Shown here: positions 1-7,557 of the stretch, piece by piece
Layout of the letters: each line of letters opens with the position of its first letter
How positions within the stretch are numbered: position 1 is the first letter of the stretch
Assembly: GCA_017998095.1 (NCBI GenBank)
Contig: JAGODU010000036.1
Span: 1 to 29,409 of the forward strand
Direction of reading: 5' to 3'
DNA: 29,409 nucleotides
Source of the DNA: Prolixibacteraceae bacterium
Lineage (GTDB): Bacteria > Bacteroidota > Bacteroidia > Bacteroidales > Prolixibacteraceae
Made by a program: the position numbers and the translations under genes
The notes under the pieces: generated by a model
What the model was told of the DNA's origin: nothing
What the model saw: the letters and a program-made list of their open reading frames with translations, nothing else
Database searches by the model: none

Positions 1-83
1 AGAAAACCAATCTGTAAGCCAGTTTAATGCAAGTTACACCAGCCTTAAGTTGAAGTCAAATAATTCTGTACCAACATACCTTT

Positions 84-245
84 CTGGTTAGCCCAGTCCT
101 CTTTCCCTCCCACGACCCTCACCTGACCCCATCCAACAGGGAGATCGTGTCTCTGGGGTCAGATTTGATACCTTAACCTGACCTGAGAAAGGGGAGGTTG
201 GGGATGGTTTTAAGATAATGTCTGAGAATTTATTGGGGATAAAAT
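84..245 (+). repeat. Dispersed intergenic repeat, copy 1 (full length)
   Basis: This is the most complete copy of a repeat found five times in the first 10.6 kb. It begins CTGGTTAGCCCAG and contains the shared core GACCCCATCCAAC...GGAGATCG...GGGGTCAGATTTGATACC. It aligns with copy 2 along about 135 bases with few mismatches. It can fold into two hairpins: CTGACCCCA (123-131) pairs perfectly with TGGGGTCAG (154-162), and AACCT (175-179) with AGGTT (195-199) around an inner CCT/AGG pair. It lies 3' of the secreted-protein gene. The bases before it hold nothing I recognise. Confidence 0.8.
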
Positions 246-324
246 GAAATGTTCAAAATTTCCAACTACAGAGTTAAGTATTAAGATTTTATTTATATAA
301 ACTTAAAAGAACTGCTTCAGTCAA

Positions 325-1947
325 TTATAGATCGGATTCAAGCAAAGCGTAAACTTGATCGGCTGTTGAGGCGTCTTTGAATTTCCTGTTATTTTTTTCA
401 ACATCCTTACTTATAATCAGACCATGTAATTTGCTTAAATGGCCTTCTAGGGCTTCAGCCCTCTTTAAAAAAGACTTCGCATCTTCTATAAACGCATTTA
501 TATAACCGATGCTTGCAGCTATAGAAGGATTATTTTTGAAGGAAATTTCTGGGAAACTGGATAAAAGTGACTCTATTTCTCCAGAATAATTCGACCAGTA
601 TTCATTATAATCTACTGTTATTATTCTTGCTGATTCAAAAAGGTTTGAGTTAAAATTCTGCCTTAAATTGCAATCAAGAGTAAATTCGAGAGAATCAGAT
701 AAACAAAACTGGCTTTTAAGAAGTGAGTCTATTTTCGATAGTTTTTCATTAAGCCTTTCCATGTACACTTGCATATTTTCTTGACATTCTTCATACAAAT
801 CAAATGGATAAAACTCTACTAGGATTGAATCATAGTATTCTAAGAATTCCAATTTATTTTTAAATGATAATTCTTCTCTAAATATTGCGGTCCAATTTGT
901 TAATAAGTCTTTTGGATGTTTTGTGTTTTCTAATTTCAAATACTTATTTGAAAACTCACTTAACTCTGAATTTTTTTCGGCAACATGATTAAAAAACTCA
1001 GGTAATAAAACTGCGACTTCTGATATCAAACCCAGGGCAGAAACCGAACTCTGTGTTAGTTGATCAATTCTTCTGGCATTATATTCTTCTTGTAGGCCTG
1101 CAATTACTGGTTCAAGCTTATTCTCAAATATGATTCGCCAATCCTCAAAGGTTCCAACAAGATGTTCATACTTCATAAAATCACTGTACCAAAGTTTTTT
1201 GATACTCTCCTCCATATTTGTTATATCTGAGTTAGCGACAGCATAATACCTACTTCGGTTTTCATAAAAAAGATCTTTTACAGCATTGTTATGAGGCTTT
1301 AAATATAAGCTCATTACTTCTTGCCTTGCTGCTTCAGAAGCTTCTTCGATGATTTTAAGTTTATCGCAGGCGTTTCTGTTTGTTGCACAATCAGATAGTA
1401 AACTACCATACCAGTTTGAATCTGAATACTTTTCTTTGCTATAATACTTGTACATCAAAGACAATGAATCTAAACGAGCATTCTGAAAAGGATTGATATA
1501 ATCTCTAACAACAACAAATTTCAATCTGTCAATTGTTGCATTGAATCTTTGCTCTTTTTCATTTTTAGCATCGATCTCATCAATATGCTTTTTAAAGTTT
1601 GGTGGTAGAATATAGCGTTCAACGGCTATAAAAGCCTTGCCAGAGTGTATCCATAAAGGGTCATAATGAATATAAAATGCTCCGCCTGAATTCTTTGTTC
1701 TTATTTGTGCCCAATAATAGGATCCCTGGTCTGGTTTTTCGACCCATATCTCCTTGATTGAGACAACTTCATCTTGCCAGTTATTCGCTTTAAAGAATTC
1801 AATCATTTTATCTTCATAAAGATAATATCTGGAGTTATCTGGTTTTTGTCCATCTCTCTCAACCCGTTGAATCATCCTCTGTGCGTCATCTTGAGAAGAA
1901 GCGTTGATAGCTATAAGCATCAATAAAAACATTAAAATACTTTTCAT
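325..1947 (-). CDS. Secreted protein of unknown function
   Basis: This 540-residue protein starts with a Sec-type signal peptide: a Lys at residue 2, a hydrophobic stretch at residues 4-14 (ILMFLLMLIAI), then a small-residue region NASSQ where cleavage is likely. There is no lipobox Cys, so a periplasmic or secreted product is expected rather than a lipoprotein. After the signal there is a short aromatic-rich region with several W and Y (about 60-110) that looks beta-stranded. The long remainder, rich in E, K, L and S, is probably alpha-helical. I recognise no enzyme motif. It stands alone between repeat copies 1 and 2 and differs from its neighbours, which are nearly all DNA- or nucleotide-acting proteins. 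The function is unknown. Confidence 0.8.
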   Translation of the reverse strand: MKSILMFLLMLIAINASSQDDAQRMIQRVERDGQKPDNSRYYLYEDKMIEFFKANNWQDEVVSIKEIWVEKPDQGSYYWAQIRTKNSGGAFYIHYDPLWIHSGKAFIAVERYILPPNFKKHIDEIDAKNEKEQRFNATIDRLKFVVVRDYINPFQNARLDSLSLMYKYYSKEKYSDSNWYGSLLSDCATNRNACDKLKIIEEASEAARQEVMSLYLKPHNNAVKDLFYENRSRYYAVANSDITNMEESIKKLWYSDFMKYEHLVGTFEDWRIIFENKLEPVIAGLQEEYNARRIDQLTQSSVSALGLISEVAVLLPEFFNHVAEKNSELSEFSNKYLKLENTKHPKDLLTNWTAIFREELSFKNKLEFLEYYDSILVEFYPFDLYEECQENMQVYMERLNEKLSKIDSLLKSQFCLSDSLEFTLDCNLRQNFNSNLFESARIITVDYNEYWSNYSGEIESLLSSFPEISFKNNPSIAASIGYINAFIEDAKSFLKRAEALEGHLSKLHGLIISKDVEKNNRKFKDASTADQVYALLESDL

Positions 1948-2380
1948 GCCACCTAATTTTAATATTACAATGAATTTAATATCTGAGTAGCTTCACTTAA
2001 ATGTATAAATCCTTAAAAACACAATGTCAGATGAAAGTTGTACAACATTTAAAGCTAGTGGAAATATTACGAGCTGCAATGCCTTAACACGCTGTAAATC
2101 TTGCAATGACCTATCTAATGTATGTATCTACTTAATCAATGTATGAACCCTAACTCTCGTTGTATAATAGTTCATTTAATAAGCGTATTTTAATCCTCAT
2201 TTCAACATAAACATATAATTGCTAATTCATCCTTCTCTTGACTCTCTTTTGTGACTTCCAGATTTATATTTGGAACTTAAACATGAGAATGACTTTTATT
2301 ATTATTGTTGTATCCTGTTGAAATTTATTTGAATAGGATATCCATATTGCTTTGAGATTCTGGATATTTCAGATAGAAAG
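1948..2380. other. Non-coding gap, nothing recognised
   Basis: This is about 430 AT-rich bases between the start of the secreted-protein gene and repeat copy 2. Both strands are broken by stops and I see no RNA gene. A promoter for the secreted protein should lie in the first 100 bases, but no good TAnnTTTG match is visible there. Confidence 0.4.
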
Positions 2381-2517
2381 TACTCCCCCGACCATTACCA
2401 GACCCCATCCAACATTGAGATCGTGTTTCTGGGGTCAGATTTGATACCTTAACCTTACCTGGGAAAGGGGGAGGCTGGGGATGGTTTTAAAATTTTGTTC
2501 AGATTTTGGGGGGATAA
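2381..2517 (+). repeat. Dispersed intergenic repeat, copy 2 (near full length)
   Basis: It shares the core GACCCCATCCAAC and the run GGGGTCAGATTTGATACCTTAACC exactly with copy 1, then a GGGGAGG.TGGGGATGGTTTTAA segment and a 3' tail ending near GGGGATAA. The outer CTGGTTGGCCC start seen in copies 1, 3, 4 and 5 is absent or too diverged. Hairpin pairing is partly kept (GACCCCA with TGGGGTC; CCT..CCT with AGG..AGG). It lies about 90 bases beyond the 3' end of the Argonaute gene and forms the left border of that operon. Confidence 0.8.
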
Positions 2518-2606
2518 GACATTATTGGCCTTTTATAGCCAGTGGTTTTTTCCTTATTAATGACAAAGCTGTTCATAATTTCTGTTTGAATTTTTTTTTC
2601 GGTTCG

Positions 2607-4031
2607 TTACATGTAAAATGCATAGGATTCTTTTGGATGTTCATTTTCTCCGATGTATTTCATTATTTCTCCAACTTGTCTTGCACAGGCAATTGTAATT
2701 GGGTATTTGTTGTCGAATTGAGTATTGTTCCAATTCATTTTTGTCAGTCCTAGAACCTCTTTGCAGACTGTCTTTACAGAAGAAACAGAACTTACTATAC
2801 GCAATTCCAATGGGGCTGGAATGTACATCCCAGGATATGTCTGATATTGATGAACTGAACCTCTTGTGTAAAGAATATGTCTTTTTTCTGTCAATGAAAA
2901 CATTGACCCTCTTACTGGTGGATAAAGATTATTTCTAAAGAAACGCAAATCGGTTTCCATAATAGTTACAATGTCGTATTCCGTTATGCCCAAATCCTGC
3001 ATTGCTTGAATAAAGCCATCGAGTTCATCCTCATAGTAGGTTGAAGTCTTGTGTAAAACTACTCGGCCTGGCATTGTGCCTGTCGCGAACTTGTATTTGG
3101 CCAAGGCATCTTTCAGAAGACTTATAGATTGCTCAAAAGTCAGGTGAGGTTTTTTATCGTCTTTATCTTCCTTTACAGGAGTTCCGCGAAGTATTACGCC
3201 TTTTCCATTTTCATTGAAAATTTGTGCTAAACTGGTTTGAATCGTTTTCTTGTCCCTGCTTCTGTAAAATCCAATTCCTACAAAACATACTTTTGGCTTG
3301 TTCTCGTCAACCTCTAACTTCCAGGGAATAGTTTGGAGTCCCTTGTAATAAAGAGCAGTGCAAAAATTCCAAGCCTTTGTTGCCACATCTTGTGATTTGT
3401 TGCTGTCGTGCATTACATATTCTCTCAACAGCTGAATTGGTGTGTTGTAGTTCATTGCACGGGCTTTTAATGCTCGTCTAAAATTCAGTTCCAATTCAGG
3501 CTCTTCGTTATCTTCAGCCACTTGTTCAACTGGTTCATCATCTTTATTTTCTTTTACTATTTTTCCTTCAAAGCTTTTTGGTATGATGCAAATTATTACG
3601 TCACAGTTTTTAATATCGGAGAGAAAGCCAATGTTCTCACCAAACAACTCTACTGCATCCAATACTTTCTTATCCCTGGCAGGTTCTTTCAAAATCCTTT
3701 TAATGTCATTGGGTGAGAGAATCCTCTCATAATTTGAATCGTAAATGAATTTTGCACAGAAGCCTTTGTCCTGATTGAAACTCGGAAACGATTTGAATAA
3801 TCCTTTTTGTTTGCCTTTGGGATTTGCAGGAATATAACTTTCAAACCTTTTTAACCAATTTTTCAGGTTCTCTACATCTTCTTCAATACCAATTATGCCA
3901 AGGAGCAATTGATTTTTTCTCGCTTCAATTACCGTGTCATATACATTTAATTCGGCAATGCCTTCTCTAGGACAAATACTTTTGCCTTTGCCAAATAATA
4001 AAAAAGGTTCTTGTATATAGTCCGCTTTCAT
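2607..4031 (-). CDS. Short prokaryotic Argonaute (MID-PIWI), catalytically inactive
   Basis: At 474 residues this has the length of a short pAgo: a MID domain (roughly 120-235) and a PIWI domain (roughly 245-474), with no PAZ. The MID-like part shows CDVIICIIPKSF (143-154) and a basic helix around FRRALKARAMNYNTPIQ. PIWI begins at KVCFVGIGFYRSR, where the first catalytic Asp of the usual VGID motif is Gly254, so cleavage of a target is not expected. The segment PGRVVLHKTS (321-330) and the C-terminal YIPAPLEL are typical of the family. Short pAgos bind a guide and recognise invader nucleic acid, then activate the effector of an APAZ partner. That partner is encoded directly upstream, overlapping by 4 bases (ATGA), so the two are translationally coupled. 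Confidence 0.88.
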   Translation of the reverse strand: MKADYIQEPFLLFGKGKSICPREGIAELNVYDTVIEARKNQLLLGIIGIEEDVENLKNWLKRFESYIPANPKGKQKGLFKSFPSFNQDKGFCAKFIYDSNYERILSPNDIKRILKEPARDKKVLDAVELFGENIGFLSDIKNCDVIICIIPKSFEGKIVKENKDDEPVEQVAEDNEEPELELNFRRALKARAMNYNTPIQLLREYVMHDSNKSQDVATKAWNFCTALYYKGLQTIPWKLEVDENKPKVCFVGIGFYRSRDKKTIQTSLAQIFNENGKGVILRGTPVKEDKDDKKPHLTFEQSISLLKDALAKYKFATGTMPGRVVLHKTSTYYEDELDGFIQAMQDLGITEYDIVTIMETDLRFFRNNLYPPVRGSMFSLTEKRHILYTRGSVHQYQTYPGMYIPAPLELRIVSSVSSVKTVCKEVLGLTKMNWNNTQFDNKYPITIACARQVGEIMKYIGENEHPKESYAFYM

Positions 4032-5419
4032 AGTCCAAATAAATCTACGTTACCGTCTTCGTCAGTGAGTCTTTTCTGTGTGCTAATCGCTTCCAAACTA
4101 TTCCAGACAGTATCAGGAACAATTGGTGCAAAATCAAACTTCTCAATTTGCTTTAACTTTATAAAAAGATAGTCTTTGTAATCAGTGAACATCGATTCCA
4201 TTTGTGAGGGCTGGAGATAGCGCAGAATGAAATTAAAATGGTTAAAGACATGCATATTCCGTTCAGTCTTTTTCAACCATTGAATGTTTTTGAAAGCGTA
4301 GTCGCAAACTGTCAAATCGTTCCAAAGGAAAATCCACTCAGGTTTTAAAGATAAATACCATTCGTTATCAAAGTTTTCAAAACCAGTTCTAAAGGCAAGG
4401 CATCTCAAATTATATACTTTTGTTTTATCTTTTAAATCATACTTTACATCAACAACTTTTCTGGTTGCACTTTTATTTATTTTAGTCCAAGAATGTGAAC
4501 GTGGCTGCCACCTATCAAAGTCGTCCTTATGAATTGGAAGAAAAACAAATAGTTTCTCATCTTTAAACCATTTGATTTTAAGTCTATGTAGTTTAGCTTC
4601 AAGGCACTTCTTCAATAGATATTTGAACTGCGATAAATGGTCAGAAGATGTTTCATAAAACTCATCGCACGCAAATAGCTCTGCTGTTCCTCTATCAATA
4701 ATCTTGCTTAAACCAACTGAATCATCTTGTAGATTATGAAAGGTGATGATTTTTCCATCCCAAACCAACCAGTCATGCGGAAACGAAATATTTTGCATAT
4801 ACAAGGCAGACACTGCGTAATCGTGGAGGCTCGGATTGAAAAATGGTCGCTTTCTTTCATTGTTGTATTGCCTTACAGTCTTTTTATCAATTTCTAAATC
4901 AGCAATGTATATATGGCTTGGGAATTGAATTTTTACTAAGTTGGAGTAAACAGGCTCGGTTTTATTGAAATATTCGTTTTGTTTCTTATCTATTTCAGTT
5001 TTTAAAGCTTGTTCTAATTCCTTTTCCAATTCAGAAGCATCCTTCACTGTTTTACGGAAGTAATTTGGTTCGACACGTCCTTCAAATTCCTTTTGTAATG
5101 GTTCTTTTTGATAGATAGTGTTGATTACCAAAACAGGGATATTCTTAGTTCTTGCAGTTTGATATTCCAATTCAGTTATGGATTCCTTGCCTTCGGGTTG
5201 CCACCCGTAGCGACCACCCAAAATCAGCACATAAATATCCGATTCCATCACTTTGCTTAGACAAGCAGTAAGCGAGTCGATGCTTTGAGCTTCCATTGTC
5301 TTTTCAGACATTACAGGAAAACCGCCAACCTTATTCACGGCATTGTATGCCGCAGTTCTTTCGTTCGTTAAATCGAAAACTGTGCTACTGATGAATATTT
5401 TAGGCTGAGTGATGAACAT
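4028..5419 (-). CDS. DUF4062-APAZ effector protein of a short Argonaute system
   Basis: This is a 463-residue two-domain protein. The N-terminal 100 residues carry DUF4062 hallmarks: IFISSTVFDLTNER (8-21), YVLILGGRYGW (63-73) and ESITELEYQTA (79-89). DUF4062 is regarded as a TIR-like Rossmann-type domain, and Glu83 or Glu85 could be the counterpart of the TIR catalytic Glu (inference). Residues about 160-463 resemble APAZ, the N/PAZ-like module that pairs with short pAgos: FPSHIYIADLEI, then ITFHNLQD, FYETSSD and a WYLSLKPEWIF stretch. It is the first gene of the operon and overlaps the pAgo gene. By analogy with SIR2-APAZ and TIR-APAZ systems it is probably the toxic effector that is switched on when pAgo finds a target, perhaps by NAD depletion. 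The activity is not shown by sequence alone. Confidence 0.82.
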   Translation of the reverse strand: MFITQPKIFISSTVFDLTNERTAAYNAVNKVGGFPVMSEKTMEAQSIDSLTACLSKVMESDIYVLILGGRYGWQPEGKESITELEYQTARTKNIPVLVINTIYQKEPLQKEFEGRVEPNYFRKTVKDASELEKELEQALKTEIDKKQNEYFNKTEPVYSNLVKIQFPSHIYIADLEIDKKTVRQYNNERKRPFFNPSLHDYAVSALYMQNISFPHDWLVWDGKIITFHNLQDDSVGLSKIIDRGTAELFACDEFYETSSDHLSQFKYLLKKCLEAKLHRLKIKWFKDEKLFVFLPIHKDDFDRWQPRSHSWTKINKSATRKVVDVKYDLKDKTKVYNLRCLAFRTGFENFDNEWYLSLKPEWIFLWNDLTVCDYAFKNIQWLKKTERNMHVFNHFNFILRYLQPSQMESMFTDYKDYLFIKLKQIEKFDFAPIVPDTVWNSLEAISTQKRLTDEDGNVDLFGL

Positions 5420-5946
5420 TATTTATTTCTGGATTATTTGTAGTCCAATTATCTGTGGTCAGAATTGCATTTGCTTTTTCATTTTCATTTGCTGTGCTAG
5501 CAGTCGTCCAGACATAGGATAAACTTGAAATTATTGCCCTCCCAAAAGTGCATTCCATTTTTCTCATGGTTGAGAATTTCAGTCATTCTATGACAAACAA
5601 AAACAGCACAACCCCGTCAGTCACATTGTCCATTACATCATTTCATGCGCTGGGAATCCGAAGTATTGCTAATGACTGACTCTCACTTTTCAAAAGACAT
5701 TACAAGGTAAAAAACTTTCTGGATATAGGGATTGAAATTTCTTTTTTAAAACAGGAAATCTATCCGCCATCCTTCCTGAGGTAAAAAATCCACACTGTTC
5801 GGACAAGTGTCAATGTCGGACGGTTAAAGAGGTTGATTTCATAAACAAAACTTTATCAAGAAAAGGCACGGCGATGAATTTTGCGTGGTTTTGATGGGTT
5901 CTATTGGAATTTACACCGATTGGCCAGATATATCAATTTTCACATT
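5420..5946. other. Non-coding gap, nothing recognised
   Basis: Some 530 bases separate the DUF4062-APAZ gene from repeat copy 3, and a further 250 bases follow that copy before the next gene. No convincing reading frame, hairpin terminator or RNA gene is visible. The Argonaute operon promoter must lie at its left end, but I could not find a clear consensus. Confidence 0.4.
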
Positions 5947-6050
5947 CTGGTTGGCCCAGACCGACAATCCTCCCCCAGTCCTCACCAGACCCCATCCAAC
6001 TTGGAGATCGAGTCTCCAGTGTCGGATTTGATGGCTTACCTTATGGTCAG
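5947..6050 (+). repeat. Dispersed intergenic repeat, copy 3 (partial)
   Basis: It starts CTGGTTGGCCCAGACC and continues through CTCACCAGACCCCATCCAAC, GGAGATCG, a degraded GTGTCGGATTTGAT and CTTACCTTATGGTCAG. The second hairpin (GGGGAGG..GGGGATGG) is missing. Same orientation as the other copies. It divides the Argonaute operon from the GIY-YIG/Mrr pair. Confidence 0.72.
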
Positions 6051-6304
6051 AAAGCAAACAATAACACCACTTCCTCCAAAATCGTTAACTTTGATAGAAC
6101 TCCAATTTAATATGATAATAAGGCACCTCTTACAATATCATAACTCTGAATATCAGGGAGGGTTTCCTTCATCTAATCCAGAAGATAATGAAACCAATGA
6201 CAGGAATGATATTTCCCTGAAGAATAGAGGATAAAGTGGAAGTATTATAATAGGCAGACGCTCAGACTGATTAAGGAATTATGTGAAAGGCCCATATCAT
6301 TAAC

Positions 6305-6802
6305 ATGAAGTATTACATCAAAAAAGAACTTGAAGAGGAAGGATTTACTGGATTCAATTCGATTTCCGACTTAATTGCGGACTCTTCAGTGATACCAAAT
6401 GCCAGAGGAGTTTATTTGGTTTTGTATCTGAAAAATGAACCAGTCAAATTCATAACACCTGGATCGGGAGGTCACTTCAAAGGAAAGGACCCCAATGTGC
6501 CAATAAAGTACTTACATGAAAAATGGGTGGACAACGCCCTCGTGGTTTACATTGGAAAGGCTGGCAAGGATGGTAGCATCTCGACCCTAAGGTCAAGAAT
6601 CAGGCAATATCTGAAATTCGGACAAGGTAAAAATACAGGACACTGGGGAGGGAGGTTTATATGGCAGATAAAAGACCACAATGATTTAGTTATCTGCTGG
6701 AAAGTGTTGGAAAATGAAGATCCACGGGTTTATGAATACACTTTAATCCAACAATTTATCTATAGGTATAACATGAAGCCATTTGCAAATCTTATAGACT
6801 GA
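6305..6802 (+). CDS. GIY-YIG domain protein, probable nuclease
   Basis: This 165-residue protein has the two-strand GIY-YIG signature: RGVYLVLYL (34-42) as the GIY strand and VVYIGKAGK (80-88) as the YIG strand. It is followed by an Arg-rich helix LRSRIRQYL (95-103) that should hold the catalytic Arg. Further on come a family-like HWGGRFIWQI segment, Glu144 in VYEYTLIQQF as the likely metal-binding Glu, and Asn162 near the C terminus. Enzymes of this fold cut DNA using one metal ion. The stop codon overlaps the start of the next gene by one base (TGATG), so it is co-translated with an Mrr-type nuclease. It could be a sequence-specific restriction enzyme or a homing-like nuclease; no methyltransferase accompanies it. 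Confidence 0.8.
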   Translation: MKYYIKKELEEEGFTGFNSISDLIADSSVIPNARGVYLVLYLKNEPVKFITPGSGGHFKGKDPNVPIKYLHEKWVDNALVVYIGKAGKDGSISTLRSRIRQYLKFGQGKNTGHWGGRFIWQIKDHNDLVICWKVLENEDPRVYEYTLIQQFIYRYNMKPFANLID

Positions 6803-7479
6803 TGAATCCGCAGCAATACGAAGAGATGGTCAGCGATCATTTTCTTAAACAAGGGTACAGAACAAAACTTACACCCTACTCTGGCGATTATGGGGTAGAT
6901 GTGTTTGCCATGAAGGGAACCGAAAAGATTGCCATTCAGGTTAAGAAATATGGCGGTGGGACAAGAAAGATAAACAGACAAATGATCATGGAACTACATG
7001 GCGCAAAGGATTATTTTGACTGCACCAAGGCTATAATGGTGACAGACGGTTGTGTTATGCCCGATGCATTGGATGTAGCAAAAAAACTCAAAATAGAAAT
7101 TTTAAGGTTGATGCCCAATGAGCAACACAAAACTTCTAGCACTAAATCACCACCGAAATCATTTGAATCAATATGGGAACGTTTTATCATTCCCTTAGAG
7201 GGTAAGGTTCTTCATAGAATTAATGGGGAGACAAACCAAATAGAAAAAGTAGACTGGAGCGAGATACACAGAATTACCTCAAACGGCAGGAAAGGGAAAA
7301 TAAAAATAGAAATCTTTAAACTCACTGTAAACAAGCTACTCAAAGATGGATTTGTTACAAGGGATTGGATTAATCAGAACTACTCAGGAAGGGCTTCTTC
7401 TGGAATAATTCTTATTCTATCTCAGGTCCCCTTCTTTTATCAAACTGAGAATCCAATTGGCCTTAGATATAACGGTTAG
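6802..7479 (+). CDS. Mrr-type PD-(D/E)XK restriction endonuclease
   Basis: This 225-residue protein has an N-terminal Mrr catalytic domain (1-105). The motifs are YEEMVSDHFLKQGY with Glu8, SGDYGVDVFA with Asp33, and IAIQVKKY with Gln46 and Lys48. This QxK version is usual in Mrr enzymes, which cut modified or foreign DNA. The segment KAIMVTDG matches the beta strand that follows in the fold. Residues about 125-225 form a second domain, possibly a winged helix (KLTVNKLLKDGFVTRDWI), that may read DNA or bind the partner. It overlaps the preceding GIY-YIG gene by one base, and the two probably make a two-nuclease unit. It converges on the deiminase fusion gene 78 bases away, and no strong terminator is visible between them. 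Confidence 0.82.
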   Translation: MNPQQYEEMVSDHFLKQGYRTKLTPYSGDYGVDVFAMKGTEKIAIQVKKYGGGTRKINRQMIMELHGAKDYFDCTKAIMVTDGCVMPDALDVAKKLKIEILRLMPNEQHKTSSTKSPPKSFESIWERFIIPLEGKVLHRINGETNQIEKVDWSEIHRITSNGRKGKIKIEIFKLTVNKLLKDGFVTRDWINQNYSGRASSGIILILSQVPFFYQTENPIGLRYNG

Positions 7480-7557
7480 TGGGGCCGCGTCACATAGGCC
7501 GATAATGTTGACCACTTCACGCCGAACATACCTCCTTCATAAATAATCTGGTTGTCA

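Noticed and set aside
84..245. Integron attC-like site
   Set aside because: ATCCAAC fits RYYYAAC, but the other end (GTTGGGG) does not fit GTTRRRY, copies 3-5 lack that end, genes between copies point both ways and no integrase is present. Worth testing but not claimed.
2481..2753. Open frame of 90 codons on the plus strand
   Set aside because: It covers the tail of repeat copy 2 and then the antisense of the Argonaute gene, with Phe/Cys-rich content typical of a shadow frame.
5881..6234. Open frame of 117 codons on the plus strand
   Set aside because: It runs through repeat copy 3, has low-complexity Pro/Ser content and no protein-like pattern, and related repeat copies carry no matching frame.
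7480..7557. Terminator between the Mrr gene and the fusion gene
   Set aside because: No stem with a following T-run is present on either strand.
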